Source: Hypomyces perniciosus
Lineage: Eukaryota; Ascomycota; Sordariomycetes; Hypocreales; Hypocreaceae
Assembly: GCA_008477525.1 (NCBI GenBank)
Contig: SPDT01000001.1
Span: 2,356,001-2,420,000, forward strand
Length of the DNA: 64,000 nt
Reading direction: 5' to 3'
The position numbers were made by a program, and so were the translations under genes. Position 1 is the first letter of the stretch; each line of letters starts with the position of its first letter. Shown piece after piece: positions 62,613-64,000 of the stretch. The notes below the pieces were generated by a model. That model was not told the origin of the DNA, ran no database searches, and was given only the letters and a program-made list of their open reading frames with translations.

Positions 62613-64000
62613 ATGAGTCCTCACAGAGATACAGCAGCCCTCATCAAGGAGCTGGGTGCGCCGCCTGCACCTGGCTCACCGCACGCCTTGCCTGTCCCAG
62701 GCTCTGAGCGGCCTGGCCGCACTGCCGTATACCGACACTTCAAGTTCCGCGACGGCCCTCTGCTGACCACTTTCGACCCCGAGATCCAGTCTATCCACGA
62801 CTTGTTCGAGGCTGTCATCCGCAAGCGCCCTGGCAACCGGTGTTTCGGCACCCGCAACTGGAACGTGGCCACTCAGGCATGGCAGGACCAGTATGAATGG
62901 ATGACCTATGCCGAGGCTGGTGAGCGTCGCAAGAACTTCGGTGCCGGCATCGTCGAGCTTCACAAGAGCCTCGGCTACACCCAGGACAAGTACGGTGTCG
63001 GTCTCTGGTCACAAAACCGTGCTGAATGGCAGATTTCCGGTGAGTTGGCGCCTTAGCCAGAAACACAAGTACGAAAAAAAAAATCATCGCAGACTAATAC
63101 GAGATTTCTCTTCTAGACCTTGCTTTTGCGTCACAGGCTCTTTACACCGTTTCTCTCTACGAGACCTTGGGCCCTGATGCCTCCGAGTACATCATTAACC
63201 ATGCTGAGCTGGTCTGCGTCGCCTGCTCTCTTCCTCATATCCCGACCCTTCTGAAGATTGCGCCGCGACTCCCCAATCTCAAGCTGATCGTGTCGCTCGA
63301 TCCTCTGGATCATGGTGAGCAACAGGGTCTCACCAAGGCCGCTGTGCTCAGCGATATTGCCGATCAGCATGGCATCAAGATCTACTCTATGCAGCAGGTC
63401 GAGGAGATCGGCCTAAGGTCTGGCCGGCCCATGCGCCCTGCCGGCTGGAACGACATCTGCACCATCAACTACACCTCAGGAACCACCGGCGCTCCCAAGG
63501 GTGTTGTTATTACCCATGGCAATGCCGTGTCTGCCAACGCTGCAAGCCGTGTTTCAGGCTATGTCACGCACAAGGATGTCCACATCTCATATCTGCCTCT
63601 TGCCCACATCTACGGCAGATTGGTTGACCAACTTGCTCTGTCAGAAGGCGCCAGCATTGGCTTCTTCCGAGGAGACATCCTGGGTCTGGTTGATGACATG
63701 AAGATCCTGAAGCCCACAGGTTTCATCTCGGTCCCGCGCCTTTTCAATCGCTTCAACTCGGCCATTCGTACTGCCACGCTCGAGGCTGACGGCATCAGGG
63801 GAAGTCTGTCTAGGCAGGTCATCAACACCAAGAAGGCCAATATGCGACTGCCACCCGGCAAAGCCACCAACAAGCACATGCTTTACGACCGCATCTGGAC
63901 CCCCAAGGTCAGGGCCGCTGTCGGTCTTGAAAAAGCTCACACCATGATCAGCGGCAGTGCTCAGCTCGATCCCGATGTCCATGAATTCCTCCGTGCCGCT
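62613..64000 (+). CDS. FAA2: Long-chain fatty acid-CoA ligase, 5' part (Faa2-like)
   Basis: Activates fatty acids with ATP and CoA; the sequence style, including SLYETLGPDASEYIIN, is nearest the yeast Faa2 branch, which is peroxisomal, although location cannot be decided without the C-terminus. Exon 1 62613-63039, a 77-bp GTGAGT..CTAG intron, exon 2 63117 to beyond the window end. Start chosen at CAATGAGTCC (62613), the first ATG giving a family-like N-terminus (SPHRDTAALIKELG); the frame is open further upstream but in a pyrimidine-rich leader. Motifs: NYTSGTTGAPKGV (AMP/P-loop, about residue 265), SYLPLAHIYGR, LGLVDDMKILKPTGFISVPR, and the start of the GSAQLDPDVHEFLR adenylation block at the edge. 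About 437 codons are visible of an expected ~690-700. No defect is seen. Confidence 0.92.

Overview
The window is nuclear DNA of a filamentous ascomycete, most likely a Sordariomycete. The evidence is short GT..AG introns of about 50-90 bp inside compact genes, fungal-type families, and a sharp two-compartment structure. About 1-45,905 is a very AT-rich, TpA-dominated block of dead retrotransposons of the kind left by repeat-induced point mutation (RIP). About 45,950-64,000 is ordinary, balanced-composition gene-bearing DNA. No intact gene was found in the AT-rich block.

AT-rich block: three LTR families explain much of it. (1) A Copia family with ~580-bp LTRs (A 1326-1901, B 6507-7086, C 12859-13439, D split between 14853-15256 and 23372-23547, fragment E 42122-42336). 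B and C flank a minus-strand pol that still shows integrase and reverse transcriptase (RT) traces. (2) A Ty3/gypsy family, here 'Gypsy-1', with one full-length copy at 15502-23204: 386-bp LTRs, AGGGG target duplication, minus-strand pol. (3) A second Ty3/gypsy family, 'Gypsy-2', with 384-407-bp LTRs ending TTTGTCG..CGACAAA and 4-bp target duplications. It is present as solo LTRs (2667-3050, 11745-12149, and a split one at 15257-15501 + 23210-23367), a truncated copy (24837-26034, resuming at 38178), and a 12.1-kb full-length copy (26035-38173) inserted into that truncated copy. Nesting at 14853-23547 is three deep: Gypsy-1 inside a Gypsy-2 solo LTR inside a Copia LTR. Catalytic motifs are changed as RIP would predict (YVDD to YINN, LDDI to LNNI, Trp codons to stops).

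Gene-bearing block: a broken killer-toxin-like/LysM chitinase relative lies right at the compartment edge (45955-47756). It is followed by a CorA-like Mg2+ transporter-family gene (49022-51450, +) with a probable frameshift, a cytochrome P450 (52042-53976, -), a Yvc1-type vacuolar TRP Ca2+ channel (54240-56546, -), an O-acetylhomoserine (thiol)-lyase (57164-58909, -), a MARVEL-domain membrane protein (59948-60458, -) and the 5' part of a long-chain acyl-CoA synthetase (62613->64000, +). The last five are unrelated functions (secondary oxidation, ion homeostasis, sulphur assimilation, membrane organisation, fatty-acid activation), so this looks like ordinary gene order rather than a biosynthetic cluster. 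Exon boundaries were worked out by hand from reading frame, splice sites and family similarity. No search was run.
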